Assembly (NCBI GenBank): GCA_011109175.1
Contig: RDEW01000011.1
Location: 1,242,772-1,306,771, forward strand
DNA length: 64,000 nucleotides
Source of the DNA: Dicyema japonicum
Lineage: Eukaryota > Dicyemida > Rhombozoa > Dicyemidae
Direction of reading: 5' to 3'
Shown here: piece by piece, positions 36,901 to 48,013 of the stretch
Position numbering within the stretch: the stretch's first letter is position 1
Layout: the number at the start of each line of letters is the position of its first letter
Position numbers and translations under genes: made by a program
Notes under the pieces: model-generated
Databases searched by the model: none
Told to the model about the DNA's origin: nothing
Seen by the model: the letters and a program-made list of their open reading frames with translations, nothing else

Positions 36901-38513
36901 TAAATTGACACCTTTTATCAACCAATTCTTCAAATAAGTGTTCATGTTGATATAAATATGAAAAAATGGCCTAAAAATGAAATCTGAATACTCTATGAAG
37001 ATCAAAGTAATATGTGCTGTAAGGAACCCCATTTTCTTCCTCCATTGAGAGGACTTTCAGTGCAATTTTGATAGTCCCTGAGATCACTGACCTTTCAGTC
37101 CTCTTATCTACAGTAAGTATCCATTAACTACCTAAATTATACACCTTCACAGTCTCTCCACACAAAGTATCCAAGTCAATAATAACCTGACCGAGGAAGG
37201 CATCCTTTTCCTTGGATAGGACGTGTTTTATCTTTGAGAGAATGTGTCTGTCTTCATCCCATACTCTTATCTTGATGTTCCTGGAGTGCTGGTCACATTG
37301 ACTGGTGAAATCATAAATTACTCACAAACAATTGAAAAGTCTCGTTCCAAACTGGATTCAGTGTTTTCTTTTGAATTTTTGTGATTTTCTTGTTATTTCC
37401 AACCTGTATGACCACGTAAGGATCACTGAATCCGTCCCTGTCTTTCGGGGTAAGGTTTTTGGCGGAAATTACTTAAATTGAGCACAAACCCACCTTTGAC
37501 CATAATATTCATATTCCAATTAAGATTGTCTTCTATGAGTCGTTTTTTGATTTGCAAAACCAAATCTGAGTGGATCTGTGGGTCAACCGTGAATATTTTC
37601 CTACAAAAACATTTTCCATTAAACCTAATAAACTCAAATTTTCTCAGATCATTGTTGAGTTTGTGTTCGATCAAATCCTCAATTTTAAAGCCATTTTTGT
37701 TTTTCTTGCTTTTTCTTAATTTTTCCTTTGCATTAAAAATGTCTTTGTTAACAAAACCTCTACCGATTTTGCAGTCGTAGTTCAGCAAGTCCCTGCACTT
37801 TTTGTGACATCGAATTCGACAATTCAAACACTTCAGTTGCTTTCCAAGCTGAATCCACATCACCATTTGGCACTGGTGACACCGACATGGGATAGTATAC
37901 CTCTTTTTGATCATAGCGTGTATTTTTGGGGAGATGAATGAAAAAAATGCAGCTTCGAGGGTCTTTTTGTACGTAAATAAAGTCTCAGCTCTCAGAAATC
38001 ATAAACTTACAATCTTTTTATCAAAAGTCATCGAAATCAACTCTACAGTTTCATCTTTTTCCTAAAATTGATAAATCATTTTACAATTTGGGCATTTTCA
38101 AAGTCATCTGTTTTGCCTACAATGACATTGGAATATTTACAAATATGGATTGATTCGTGGACTTTCTCTTCGGAAATCTAAAATAGAATTTGATCGATAG
38201 AACAGTTATGACTGAGGAAACCTCATAGGAGATGTGGGGGAGACATGAGTCACTAAGAGAATGTGCATGCAAATTAGATGATTTAGGAAATTCATTAATA
38301 TCAGAACTTCCCCTTCTATTCTCCAAATCTTCTCTATCCATTTCTAGTTTCTGGTAGAGAAAATAAGTGCTCGGAAGTGAAACAAATTTATCGATACAAC
38401 TGTGGGGGTGGTATAGAAAATAGTTGTAGTTCTCCTCAGTCTCGTTAACTTCTAAGAGATCTCAAACAACAAGCACCATCGTATGACTTTGACTTGCCAG
38501 ATTTGTCTAACAT
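33926..38513 (-). CDS. unc-13: Unc-13/Munc13 synaptic vesicle priming factor
   Basis: Unc-13 proteins open syntaxin through the MUN domain and respond to diacylglycerol and calcium through C1 and C2 domains. The C1 domain (37930-37770) fits H-X12-C-X2-C-X13-C-X2-C-X4-H-X2-C-X7-C exactly. C2B follows (MVKVISAKNLTPKDRDGFSDPY, LNPVWNETF, IRVWDEDRH, FLGQVIIDLDTL), with most calcium-binding Asp residues present. The MUN region includes SGEYNYRYILEHCNRLYRN, SSSVVDTFTLINQSYEIVEKI and YVMRFVQ. The C2C domain ends with SQYEIEIVCKEYYIAKS, VRILAQRTDDEHA and REFVRLK. The form is short, lacking an N-terminal C2A. The frame upstream extends to ATG 38513; the 16-nt intron needed there is doubtful, and 38341 is the alternative start. 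A 129-bp in-frame repeat lies in C2C. Introns are mostly 21-29 nt throughout. Confidence 0.93.
33965..34222. repeat. 129-bp tandem duplication inside Unc-13 C2C
   Basis: Two copies (33965-34093, 34094-34222), apparently identical, begin GGCATGCTCATCGTCCGTCC. They repeat 43 codons (TLMSLEMSG to QRTDDEHA) in frame. Other Unc-13 proteins have one copy of this strand-loop segment. Confidence 0.9.
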
Positions 38514-38669
38514 TAGGAAAGTAACGATAAATTATTACTTTAAAAAGATAAAGGCACCGAAAATTATGAGATCGTTACAAATAATTGACTTTGGTTCAAA
38601 TCAATATCAACAATTACCAACAAACATTAATTAACAACTTATTTTGCTCAAAGTTAAAAATAATTCATA

Positions 38670-39999
38670 TCAGTGATTTCTTTCCATATGAGAGTTATAT
38701 GCCACCACAGATTCAAAATCCTCTCCACAATCTCCACATTTGAAAGACACCCCTTCATGGACCTTCACATGCTCATGATACATCACTTCCCTTCTGAACA
38801 AAATTCCACAAGGATAGCATTCAGTTAGAGTACTCCCAGGTGTGGCCTAGTTTACTATAAATATTACATTTCTGTGGGAGTTATGGGATTGATTGGATGA
38901 TGGTCTAATATCAGTTTTATTTATATCTAAAATAAATAAAATTAGAACTTTCTAAATTAATTCCTGTATTTTTAGAATCACAAGAATTGACTTTTGGTTC
39001 TATTTTTATCCTTGGGTCAGTGGAAATTCCACGATCTTCCACAGCAGGAGTCTTCTCAATTTCCACATGGTCAGACTCCCTGACTGTCTCAAAAACAGGC
39101 TCATTAAAGGTGGATACGAATGGTCTAAAATAAAAGAAATCGGATACGTCGAATATGGGTTAATAAAACGAGGATTTAAACTGACCATGGGAGTGAAGTT
39201 GGTCTAAAAATAAGTTCAAAGAGGTAAAACCATGCATTGTTGAGCGAGGACATTCCTAAATAAAATTAATTAGTTTAATGGCAGGATATTTGCAATCACA
39301 ATTATTTATTGGTTGTGGGTCAACAGGAAATAGCTATAATAAAAACTTACAGAATGTTTTGCTGAATCTGAAGGGCATATAGGGTATCCTGGCTCATGTT
39401 CATGGTGGGCTGAACAGTAATTCATTCAATTTACTTGTTTAGAGACTGGTAATTTCATTATGTCAGGCTTTCGCTTTCCTGCTGTTTTCGAAGAGCATTT
39501 GCATCTTCGATGAGTAATAAGGAAAATACTTAGATGACTTGCAAGTTTCACAAGGAGGTTGATGGGATCGCATGTGACTATTCAACATGGACCTGTTGAT
39601 GCATTTGTAGTCACAAAATTCACATGAATATGGTTTTTCACCTCCACTGTGCCTCGACATTGTGTGGTAATCCAAATGATGTTTAATCCTCGTCACAAAA
39701 CAGCATATATTGCATCGATATGCCTGAACTCCGTTAAAATGTTCCTTCTCTTTGTGCTGGTAGAACTCGTCCTATCACTAAAATCACACTGTACCTCATT
39801 TGTAGTGACAAAAGAACAATACCTGCATTTGTATTTTTTTTCCTTTTTATTTCGTCTGGTAGTATTTTCTTTGCCATTATCAGCTTATAATAAAAAACAT
39901 TGTTAACCAGTGGTCTGTTCTTTGTCTGATTCCTCTTGGTTCGTCTACAATGATAAAGCGAATAACCTGAGGGGTAGCATCATCATTGGATCTACACAT
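38670..39999 (-). CDS. Hunchback-like C2H2 zinc-finger transcription factor
   Basis: The spliced frame carries a run of C2H2 fingers: YKCRYCSFVTTNE-DEFYQH, YRCNICCFVTRIKHHLDYH and KPYSCEFCDYKCINRSMLNSH. The phrase NRSMLNSHMRSH is the signature of Hunchback's central fingers. After a linker rich in polar residues, a C-terminal pair reads TECYPCGILFRREVMYHEH and FKCGDCGEDFESVVAYNSH. It ends within a few residues at TGA 38670, as in Hunchback and Ikaros, where this pair mediates dimerisation. Introns are mostly 21-25 nt. The region 39245-39360 is unclear and may hold a longer intron. I place the start at ATG 39999 (MCRSNDDATPQ). An upstream exon starting MESTEDHE at about 40366 is possible. It would act in the nucleus as a sequence-specific repressor or activator. 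Confidence 0.8.
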
Positions 40000-41179
40000 G
40001 AGTAATCTAGTAATCTGCATGAGTAATGAAATATGCGCAAATTAACTATAAATTTATTTTATTAGCACGGCAGGGTCAGATAATTATAAAACCCTTTGAC
40101 ATAAATAATTGCCTCTTATCTATAATTGCAGTTTAGTAATTAAACAAAATTACAATAAAGGTTGATAGGAGAGGGAAAATATCGCATTCCGGTAAAGATC
40201 TAAGCACTCAAACTTGTCCACTTAAGGACCCATTAAAAACAATTAATAATATTTATGACCCAAAGAACATATAAAAATTAACCCACAGTTAGTACAATTG
40301 TACAACCCAGCTTGATATAAGTTCAACTAATACATACATTACTTCGTGGTCTTCAGTTGACTCCATTCTTGGTAAAATCTAAGAAAACACGCAATAATTC
40401 TAATTAAAATAGTGATAATGAGCTATTCTAAGCGGGCTGATTGTTGTGCAATAATATTTTACTAATTTAAATCGATTTTTATGATTCAATAAAAAATTAC
40501 AAAATAAGACTACTTTCAAAGAAAATAGAAATTTAGCGATTTTTTCCTATTTATGTTATTTTTGACGCAAAAAGCAATTTTAATTAAGCAATATTTCAAG
40601 GAAGTGGAATTATCGATCATTCCCAGAATTGTGAGACGCCACGATCAATATTAGAGATTTTGTTGGTTCGGAGATTAGGGAACCCATGGATTATATAATT
40701 CGAGATTGTCAATTAAAAGGTATTTGTCGATATTAAGTAATCAAATCTGGTGAAATCAATGATTTCATAATACAAAAATCGAAATTTCAAGCCTAAGCGG
40801 ATTTGCTTTCTTAAAAAAGAAAATAAATTGGCTATTCAAAGTAATTATTACTTCCTTTTATAGATATTTAGTGACTCAAGATTACCACCATTTAATCTAA
40901 CAAAACATTTCCCACCATCAATTATTTCACGTTTTATTAGAATTTTAAATTTAATTATTTTGCATTAAAATAATTTATATGCAAATTTGAAAATTGGGGG
41001 ATGCTGTGGAATAGTCAGTGTCTGACAACTTATTATATTCTTAACGTGATGAACAAAGACAGGATCATGCGCTTTAAACCTAATAAAGACATATTAATTG
41101 CATCAGATAGTTAGTTACCACCATCTCACTCCTACAACCCCTGTACTGTCATTGATGGTCCGGAAGGATTTGATTGGTG
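40000..41179. other. AT-rich intergenic region, possible 5' exon of the zinc-finger gene
   Basis: Mostly stop-dense AT-rich sequence. On the minus strand near 40366-40260 a short frame MESTEDHE, followed after a GT...AG segment by AGLYNCTNCG, might be a first exon with a partial finger. Nothing else is recognised. Confidence 0.35.
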
Positions 41180-42120
41180 AGGGGAGTCAAAACTCTGATC
41201 CATCCCAGGGGTGAAAATGTCCGGAGAGGATTTGCGGTCGGGTTCTTTTGGAAGCTCCATCGATGATTGCTTCTGAATCTGTTTTATTTTCTTGAGTGGA
41301 AAGTTTTGATAGACAAAATGATAGGATTGTGATTTGATGGGAGATCATATATGATACTCCAGGAATTAAGCGATGAAAGATCAAAAGAGCATAAAGTGAA
41401 ATATGGAGTAGGCGGTTCTTGTATGTGAATGTGGATTATTCAGGACCACGAGGTTGTCCAATCCCGTTGATTCATAAATCTCTCGGGGCTATCGCAGGAG
41501 AACAACGGGGGTTCTTTATTTTGAAGTCTCCACAAACAACTAGATTCACCATTGATGAAAGCCATGGAATATTCAGTTTATCTCCATTGAGACAACTGGA
41601 TGGAAGGGGAATGAAAGTATATGCGGATTCATTTATGACAATTGGGTTCCATTCAGAAATGTTGCACGTGTAGTGCCCGTTGTGTTGATGAAGGGATGGT
41701 ATCTCCCACCATTGTCAGCACATCTCCACCGTTTGAACCATTTGTTCGGTCATCACTGAAGACTCATCACGTATACAGGAGAATCGTTTAAATCTTGGGG
41801 TCGATTTTGAATGAGTTAGACGTGTTTCTTATAAAGAACGATGCCCACATTGTTGAAACATGCTGAGTTCATCCCGTTTACTAGGGATTCTGTTGATATT
41901 CGGCTGTAGAATATCGTAGGACAACGAGTATCCTTATCGAAATTTTCATACCTCTCAGAATCGACGTCTGTGAACCTAACATGTATCGTTGTAGGGCTAT
42001 GGTTGACAGGAAGAGGATTCATCCTCTTTCTCGCAGAAGGAGTGTTGATAGATTTCCCAGACACAATGCTTTTAACGAGATCATCAAACGTGGGTAGAAT
42101 TATTTGGTTTTCCTTCTAGA
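41180..42120 (-). mobile_element. LINE 5' part with AP-endonuclease remnant
   Basis: The minus strand has an 82-codon frame of unknown LINE N-terminal type (42064-41816), then VVCGDFKIKNPRCSP, an endonuclease GD.N-like box. The RT is absent, so it is truncated near 41180. Confidence 0.5.
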
Positions 42121-42339
42121 GCCCATGAGGCTTGATCGTGGAGATGAGAAGAGATCCGATAATTTTCTCATTTTCAAGTGGAAGATTTCTCGTTTGAGAC
42201 GTAACGTGCGTCAACTCGTTTACGGCTTTTCGATTTGTATTTTCTGGATTTCACTTTGATGACCAGAGATAATTGAAGTACTCAGTTTTTTTTAAAGTAT
42301 TGATTTATAAGTTAACATATAATGAGCCTGTATGCGGTG

Positions 42340-43640
42340 AGTTAGTATGTGTCCTAGACCAGTGGTTCTCAATCTGGGCGGTATATTTATTTAGAACCCC
42401 GGGATCACCGAGAAAGAAAGACAGTAAAAACGTTAGACAGTTAGGTAATCACAATTCCCGCAATGAATCGAGCCATACAACACATGTGGTCTCCTATTGT
42501 TCACACTATATCCCTGCTTTTTAACCAATCGACTTTCTTTTGCCTAGGAAAAAGACAGGCCAAGCGAGTTTCCATTCTCCCTACAGACCTGAGGAATCCG
42601 GATCCACGACTACGGGTCATAGCTTCCGTGAGAAAGGGATCAACCATTGATTTAGAATGAGGGTCCATTATATAGTTTTTCGGTATATTGAATTGAGTCA
42701 GTGGAGAGTAGTCTTTGATAATACGAATTTCCACGCCACTGTTGCAACAGAAACATCCAAATTAAAAGGAGTCCTCCGTACAAGCCCGCGTACAACGTTC
42801 AACTTCTGCAGGCCTCTTACCGTAAGAGTTGAAATTCAACAGGTTGTCGAGGATTAATCCAAGAATTTAAGGAGACCTTGTTACTGGAATCTGAACAAGA
42901 CCAATGAAAATTCTTGGATCTGCTTTTGAATGACTATCTGAAGTGAAAAGCGTATATATTGATTTTTCGGCAAAAATCGTTGGTCGGGCAGTCAACCAAT
43001 CGTAGACGGTGTTCACTCTCGCCTGAGCATGCAACTTGCGTCGATTTCGTGTAGCGGTTGCAACTTGCGTCGATTTCGTGTAGCAATTATTAAGTCGTCT
43101 GCGTAGAATAATAACAAAAAAATTTCGTCCCCATAATTTGGTTAGTCGTGGAAGACAAGATTGAAAAGGGTTGGAGAAAGCGGAGAACCTTGGGGTACTC
43201 TGTTAGGCAGTAATCGTGATCTTGATCTAAGATGACCGCAGACGACTTTCCCACGTCACCCAGAGAGAAAGTTGGCCAACCACAGCTTTAGGTTTGGAGG
43301 AACTTTTAAATCTTCCCAAAAAGCTTCCTCGAGACTGTGTCGGAAGCCTTGTTTATGTCGATGGTGACCACTGTGGTTCGCATGTGTGGTGGGGTGGCAT
43401 TAAATCCATCGGCAATGAATTGGAATAGTGTGGTTGAATGAGTAGTGGTGGACCTTCCAGCACAAAAACTGTGTTGGAAAGCCGCTTGAAGAAGGTCCAG
43501 AGTAATAGCTCATTGTACCAGTTTTCAGGAAGTTTTGATAACGTGCTGGCTAGGGGGATCAGCCTTTATGAAGCAGGTTCTCCCTCTGATTTTCCAGCCT
43601 TAAAACATTTCTTCCAAATCTTGGGAATAATATTTTAGTA
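42340..43640 (-). mobile_element. LINE RT remnant
   Basis: Minus-strand pieces in order: CAGRSTTTHSTTLFQFIADG, VVTIDINKAFDTVSRK, RVPQGSPLSPTLFNLVF and LGLILDN. They include the first RT Asp region and the PQG box. The YADD segment is disrupted, with frameshifts throughout. Confidence 0.65.
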
Positions 43641-43865
43641 GTGTCCTAGCGGTTTTCAACCCGGGCGATGAGTTATTTATTTAACCCAAGACCACGGTAA
43701 AACCAAACTAATTATCACGTGATCCCGATGCATTTTAATAGCGACCTCATCTTTGCTCGGTGTTCTTCCCTCGTGCCTGCGCATGAACGTACAAATTTTT
43801 CAGGGCCACATTTCCGTGATCTGTAGTCTAGTCTCATAAGGTCCTCCAGAGGCGTCGGTCCGGTT

Positions 43866-44110
43866 CGGTGATCTTCACAAATCCAACGTTCCGTTACTCT
43901 ATAAGTCCTCTTTTGAATTTCCTCGATTTTTCTCATATTTATCCAAGAAATGAACGGTCCCCACGAGGCGAAACATGGCTCNGTCGGTCCGGTTCGTTGA
44001 TCTTCACAAATCCAACGTTCCGTTACTCTAAAAGCCCTCTTTTGAATTTCCTCGATTTTCCTCATATTTGTCCAAGAAATGAACGGTCCCCACGAGGCGA
44101 AACATGGCTC
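43866..44110. repeat. Direct copies flanking single-N gap (N at 43982)
   Basis: GTCGGTCCGGTTCGNTGATC... to ...GAGGCGAAACATGGCTC occurs on both sides of the N with a handful of differences. Confidence 0.85.
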
Positions 44111-45037
44111 GATGTACTGTTTGTACACGTTCATCAAGACTGGGTGAGTACCACTCTTCCATATTCCCGATAAACTTTTCAATACGTTCAGTTTCTTCTC
44201 GCATTTCAATAGAATGTTTTCTACGTGTGGTGTCAGAGATGCACATCAAGTGTCACACCTAATATCCTTTGACATCTGTTGAAAGGGATGCCGACCTTGT
44301 TTAACTTCAAGGTGACTGTCTTTTTTCCCAATCTTTTTTCAGAGGTAAATAGTGACGTAGACGACTTCTCTGCATTCACCACGAGCCGGTTTTCATTATC
44401 CAGGCATTAAGCCTCGGTCCAGGTTAATTTGCATTCTTTCTTTGGCCTTCTGGATGTCCCGATCTCGCGGAGCCAACACAATATCATCCGGATAGGAAAG
44501 TAAAACATCATTATCAGATTTAAGAGTCTGATATCGGGCCAGAAAGAGGTTAAACAGAACAGAGGATAAAAGAAATCTTGATGGTTGGGGAAGAGACGTG
44601 AGATTGATTTCAGTCCTCCGAGGCATACACTACTTAGGAAATTGGTGATCCAAAGCTTGAGCTACTCTGGGATCTCCGATTGAAATATATTTTCGATAGA
44701 ATCTTCCTGTAGACTGAGTCAAAAGCTTTGTGTATGTCAATAGAGCAAAGCACTGTTTTTAAGTGTCTCGGCTTGGTTGTAAATCCGACTCAAATGAATT
44801 TGGTCAATGTTTGCAAGTATGTAGACTTGGATCTTTCATTTTTGAATCCACGTTGAAAATGTCTCTCTGGTAAAAATTCTTTTATTCTCCAGAGCACAAG
44901 CCTCTCCAAGATTTTTGACATGGAACATAGTAGTGACACCGGTCTAAAAGACGCTGAGTCATCTCTTGATCTTCCAGGTTTCAGTATTGGCCGTATTAGT
45001 GCCTGTTTTTATAATAATGTGTCGCGAGCACTGAGAG

Positions 45038-46974
45038 CAGTGTTTCCCAACCTGGGTTCCGCGATGTTTTTTTATTCTTTTTTAAAAGAATGATTTTTCA
45101 AAACAAATTAATTTAATTTGCACGTGTCTAAATGGAATCTTGTGACAGTGCATATCTTAAAGTTCGATCATATCGAGAAAGTTATATTACCCTCGGTTTC
45201 ACATGAACTGGGTCATGAATTGCCCTCTACTACTTTGTGTTGATTGCGGTGAAAAACTTGCGAATAGTGCTATGGCTCCAACGAAACGTAGACGTCATTT
45301 CTACACCAAGCACACTGAACCTTCAAAGAAAAAAACGAATATTTTATGCGGAAATTGGACCAGAATAAAGTTCAAGCATTCCGTTTCACAAAAAATTCAA
45401 AATAAAAGAAAAATCACTGCATGTTAGTTATGCTGTTGCTGAGATTGCCGCTAAAAATGTGAAATCACATACTCTCGCCGAAACTGTTATTTTGCCTGCA
45501 TGCAAAAAAGTAGTGAAGTTAATGTTGGAGAAATTGCTGCCGTGAGCTCGACTTAATTCCTATTTCAATTTTCTGTGAGCAGACGCATCAACGATATTCT
45601 GATGACATTGAAACCAATTTGATTCGGCGAATAAAAAAATCTGTGTTTTTGCGGTTTAAATGGATGAAAGCTCAGATATTACAGGAAGAATGGAACTCCT
45701 TGTTTTCGTTCGATACATGAATGATGAATCCATTGTTGAAGGTTTTCTTTGCTGCAAAGAGTTGCTCGAGCAACAAAGGGATATGACATTTTCAATCTTA
45801 TAATTTCATATTTTGAGGATATAAAGTTGGATTGGAATGCATGTGTGGGTATCTGCACTGATGGTGCTCGGCAATGACTGGGAATTTAAAGGCTTTGTCT
45901 ATTGCGATAAATAAGAATCCGAACATGATTCACACACATTGTTTTTTTTACCGCAAGGCATTGGGCGCAAAAACTATTGGCATGAACTTAAATGTGCTTT
46001 GGACACGGTTGTAAAAATAATTAATTACAAAAAATTGAAGCCATTCAAATTGCGACAGTTCTCGAAACTTAGTGAAAATGCAGAACATTCAGTTTTGATT
46101 TTGCATACTGAAGTAAGATGGCTCTCAAAGGGAAACATGTTAATTTTTCTATGAACTAAGACACGAATTGTTGGCTTTTTGTATACAAGAGAAGTTGGAT
46201 GACTTTATTGAATGCCTCAATGATGACCGTTGTGCTGCAAATTACATACCTCGCCGATATTTTTAATGAACTCAATGTTCTCAATAGCAGCATTCAAGGA
46301 AGAAATGAAAATCTATTGAGTTGCGCGGACAAAATAGCTGCTTTTCTGAAAAACTACAAATAGAAACGAAATATCACGAATGGAAACTTGGAAATGTTCC
46401 CTCATGTACAAGAAAGAAATTGTTCCACTAATTATTGATCATTTGGAGTCATTATTTATAAGTTCTAAGAATTATTTTCCACCATATCAGTTGAAATCTA
46501 TGATTGGGTGAGGAATCCATTTGTTGAGTACGAAATAACTGGAAACGAGCTATTATTAAAAGAGGAAGAACTTGCGTTTATTTCAAGAGACAGAAGATTA
46601 AAAATGAAATATTTAAAGAGTAATATTGATTCGTTTTGGCTGATTGTCAAAAAGAATCCTATTATGGAAAACAAAGCTTTAAGAGATTTGGTTCAGTTTT
46701 CAACGACTTTTCTCTGTGAAAGTGGATTTTCTGCATTAACAAATATAAATCATAAAAAACGCGCCAACCTACTTTATTAAAAGAACACCTGCGTTTATTG
46801 TCAAGGACAAAGCCTAATATTTCAGAGCTATACAAGAGACATCAGCCTCAACCATCTCACTAACTAGCATTTTATGTTTTTTATATCAGTAAAATACTGA
46901 TAATTGTTAAAAACTATATAAGGGTTCCGCATAAGATGAAAAATGTCGATAGGGTTCCGTGCTCAAAAAGGTTG
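45038..46974 (+). mobile_element. hAT transposon (Buster/ZBED5-like) in the LINE
   Basis: The left end starts CAGTGTTTCCCAACCTGGG. The right end stops at ...CTCAAAAAGGTTG, apparently missing its last ~10 bp. ACTGAGAG lies immediately outside both ends (45030-45037 and 46975-46982), the 8-bp duplication expected of hAT. Inside is a broken transposase: a BED-type finger (CPLLLCVDCGEKLANSAMAPTKRRRHFYTKH), the DESSDITGRMELLVFVRY core, LHTEVRWLSKGN and FLCESGFSALTNINHKKR, all in the order of ZBED5/FAM200-type proteins. Stops and frameshifts at about 45420, 45545, 45660, 46155 and later show it is dead. Confidence 0.9.
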
Positions 46975-47950
46975 ACTGAGAGTGTCAGGTGATCCTGGCC
47001 CCCTTGAGCAGCCGCCTCATCTATCCTTGACGTTCCTCCAGAATGCCGACGCACTTCCTGTATGGACGAATTACTTTTCGGAAGTTTTGGGATTTTGGCT
47101 GAGCTCCCGTTTTCCTCACGAGTTCCTCGAACGGGGTTGGTTTTGATGACGAGGAGAATAAGCCCTTTGTAATTGTAGCTGCTAGGAATTCTCCCCACGT
47201 TAGCCTCTCTTTTGATCTTCACAAATGGATTATGGTCGCTTCTTGTTTCTTAGAAGACTGACCAATCAATTTTTGATGAAAAAAGAATGTTACGTCCGGT
47301 GAGGTAGGCTTATCTGTCTCTCAGTGGTGTCCTTGTATTTACGATGGATCATTCAATATCGTTAGGGAGTCTGTTTGAAATAACAATGGTTTCCCTCTCA
47401 TGTCAGGTAGGTGAATTGATAGCCACAAAGGATGCTTCGCATTCAGATCCCCGCAGATGATCTCATCGAAGGAAGACAGTCTTGATAGGTTTGGCATAAC
47501 ATAGCTCTTCGGACAGAAACCAGAGGCGGAACGTAGATATTCACAAGAGATAGTCTTCCTTTCGTTGTCCCGAGCGAGATTCCAATTATTTCGGTTACCT
47601 CATCATCCCAACAAGTTTCCTCAATTACAAGGAGATGTCTCTGCATTTCAATTTCTTTTTGAATAGAGTGAGCAGACCTCCACCTCTTTTTTCTTTACGG
47701 TTTTTCCTGATAGCCTTGTATCCTTGGAATGTAAGGGTAAAGCAATTAAAGTGAGTTAGTTTGATCTTCTGACTAGCCAAGAGTGAGCAGAGTTCCTGGT
47801 TTTCCCTTTTAATTCCAATTTATGTTTGGCTGGAGAGCAGTAAAGTACTTTTCTCTTCGATGGGCTGAGGATTTCCTCCGGGAAGGTTCGATCTTACGAG
47901 AAGTGCATCGCCTGGGGGCGATAATGTCCCTTGAGGATTTTGTCATTAAT

Positions 47951-48013
47951 AAAAAAATTTATGTGAATAATTCAATTTAAACCCACTTCATTTAACCGAC
48001 AATTTTTTATTTA
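47951..48013. other. Short spacer between LINEs
   Basis: AT-rich spacer with no recognised motif. Confidence 0.3.

Larger units (their letters stand above)
43640..47950 (-). mobile_element. Jockey/CR1-type LINE interrupted by a hAT element
   Basis: Read from high to low coordinates it has an AP endonuclease (about 47900-47380: GGGLLTLFKK, SLVNIYVPP, CGDLNAKHPLW-like), then a linker to 46983. The hAT insertion follows. Then comes the RT from 45029 (RPILKPGRSRDDS, RPVSLLCSMSKILERLV, CSIDIHKAFDSVY, SSVLFNLFLARYQ, SYPDDIVLA) and the family A 3' end (YIEPCFASWGPFISW, EEHRAKMRS) to 43640. The palm box is YPDD rather than YADD. Without the insert it is about 2.4 kb, the longest LINE copy in the window. 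A single N at 43982 sits in a near-identical duplication (43868-44106). Confidence 0.8.

Noticed and set aside
37478-37780. 100-codon plus-strand frame
   Set aside because: It lies antisense to the Unc-13 C1-C2B exons, which carry exact family motifs.
42360-42420. hAT terminal repeat (AGTGGTTCTCAATCTGGG)
   Set aside because: It resembles a hAT end, but no partner end or 8-bp duplication is found and the flanks are LINE.
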